From assembly GCA_002900535.1 (NCBI GenBank), contig MUGC01000076.1, forward strand, positions 1 to 6,037: DNA of 6,037 nucleotides, written 5' to 3'. Position numbers and translations under genes: made by a program. Within the stretch, counting starts at the first letter, position 1. The number at the start of each line of letters is the position of its first letter. The stretch is from Thermoplasmata archaeon M9B1D. Its GTDB lineage: Archaea; Thermoplasmatota; E2; DHVEG-1. Below, piece by piece: positions 5,839 to 6,037 of the stretch. The notes beneath the pieces are model-generated. The model was given only the letters and a program-made list of their open reading frames with translations, made no database searches and had not been told where the DNA came from.

Positions 5839-5847
5839 TATTTTAAA
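5839..5847 (-). promoter_or_regulatory. TATA box of the M28 peptidase gene
   Basis: TTTAAAATA on the minus strand, centred about 50 nt before the start at 5793. It sits in the 66-nt gap after the stop of the upstream gene. Confidence 0.5.
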
Positions 5848-5859
5848 CTTTGCATAGAT

Positions 5860-6037
5860 TTATTGAAAATAGTTACTGTCTTCAACGTCTTCAACATCAA
5901 CAATTGGATTATTAGCAACTTTAGGTTCAATAGAATCATCTAAAATTTCAATGAAAAGCGGATTTAATGTACCAGTATCTTTTACTCTTATTTTACCCTG
6001 CTCCTCGAGATCCCTTAATTCATTTAGCTTCTTTAAA
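5860..6037 (-). CDS. C-terminal end of an unrecognised protein, 5' end outside the window
   Basis: The frame is open from the window edge to TAA at 5860-5862, giving 58 residues that start LKKLNELRDLEEQGK and end with VEDSNYFQ. A charged helix (about 1-12), a GK turn and a strand (KIRVKD) look like the end of a winged-helix or similar small domain. They are followed by TLNPLFIEILDD and an acidic, probably disordered tail (DVEDVED at 47-53). The codon pattern and clean stop support coding, but I do not recognise the family. It lies 66 nt upstream of the M28 peptidase on the same strand; the palindrome and TATA box in that gap suggest separate transcription. Confidence 0.65.
   Translation of the reverse strand, partial: LKKLNELRDLEEQGKIRVKDTGTLNPLFIEILDDSIEPKVANNPIVDVEDVEDSNYFQ

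Overview
The window is an AT-rich stretch from an archaeon. Three things point there. There is an archaeal-type Elp3 with no other Elongator subunits nearby. TATA-box-like motifs sit about 45-54 nt upstream of most starts, each paired with a Shine-Dalgarno sequence. The M28 peptidase carries a PKD-like domain of a type I associate with uncultured Thermoplasmatota. That lineage placement is from memory of protein styles, not from a search. I see no rRNA, tRNA, CRISPR array, insertion sequence or replication origin.

Layout. (1) Positions 1-1511 hold three minus-strand genes, probably one envelope-related transcription unit. In transcription order they are an unlisted 50-residue Lys/Gly-rich protein (1452-1300), an MscS-type mechanosensitive channel (1225-398), and a four-helix membrane protein (362 to beyond position 1) cut off by the window edge. 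(2) Positions 1453-1790 are a very AT-rich divergent intergenic region containing the promoters of both flanks. (3) A plus-strand secreted beta-rich protein ends at 2320. Its listed GTG start at 1820 is probably not the true one. Its promoter, ribosome binding site and an ATG at 1791 fit well, but a one-base frame disruption at a run of five T (1803-1807) separates that ATG from the rest of the signal peptide. (4) Positions 2321-2644 are a convergent intergenic region with a T-rich terminator and perhaps gene debris. (5) Elp3 (4237-2645, minus), a tRNA wobble-uridine modification enzyme, has its own promoter. (6) A secreted M28 zinc aminopeptidase with a PKD-like domain (5793-4372, minus) has a promoter carrying a perfect 14-bp palindrome over the predicted transcription start. 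(7) The C-terminal 58 residues of an unrecognised minus-strand protein lie at 5860-6037.

How they fit together: most of the genes concern the cell surface (channel, membrane protein, two secreted proteins), with Elp3 as a housekeeping gene among them. I do not see a coherent new defence or metabolic system. The points most worth checking are the frame disruption in the secreted protein, the palindromic operator candidate, the overlooked 50-residue gene, and the C-terminal tail of the peptidase.
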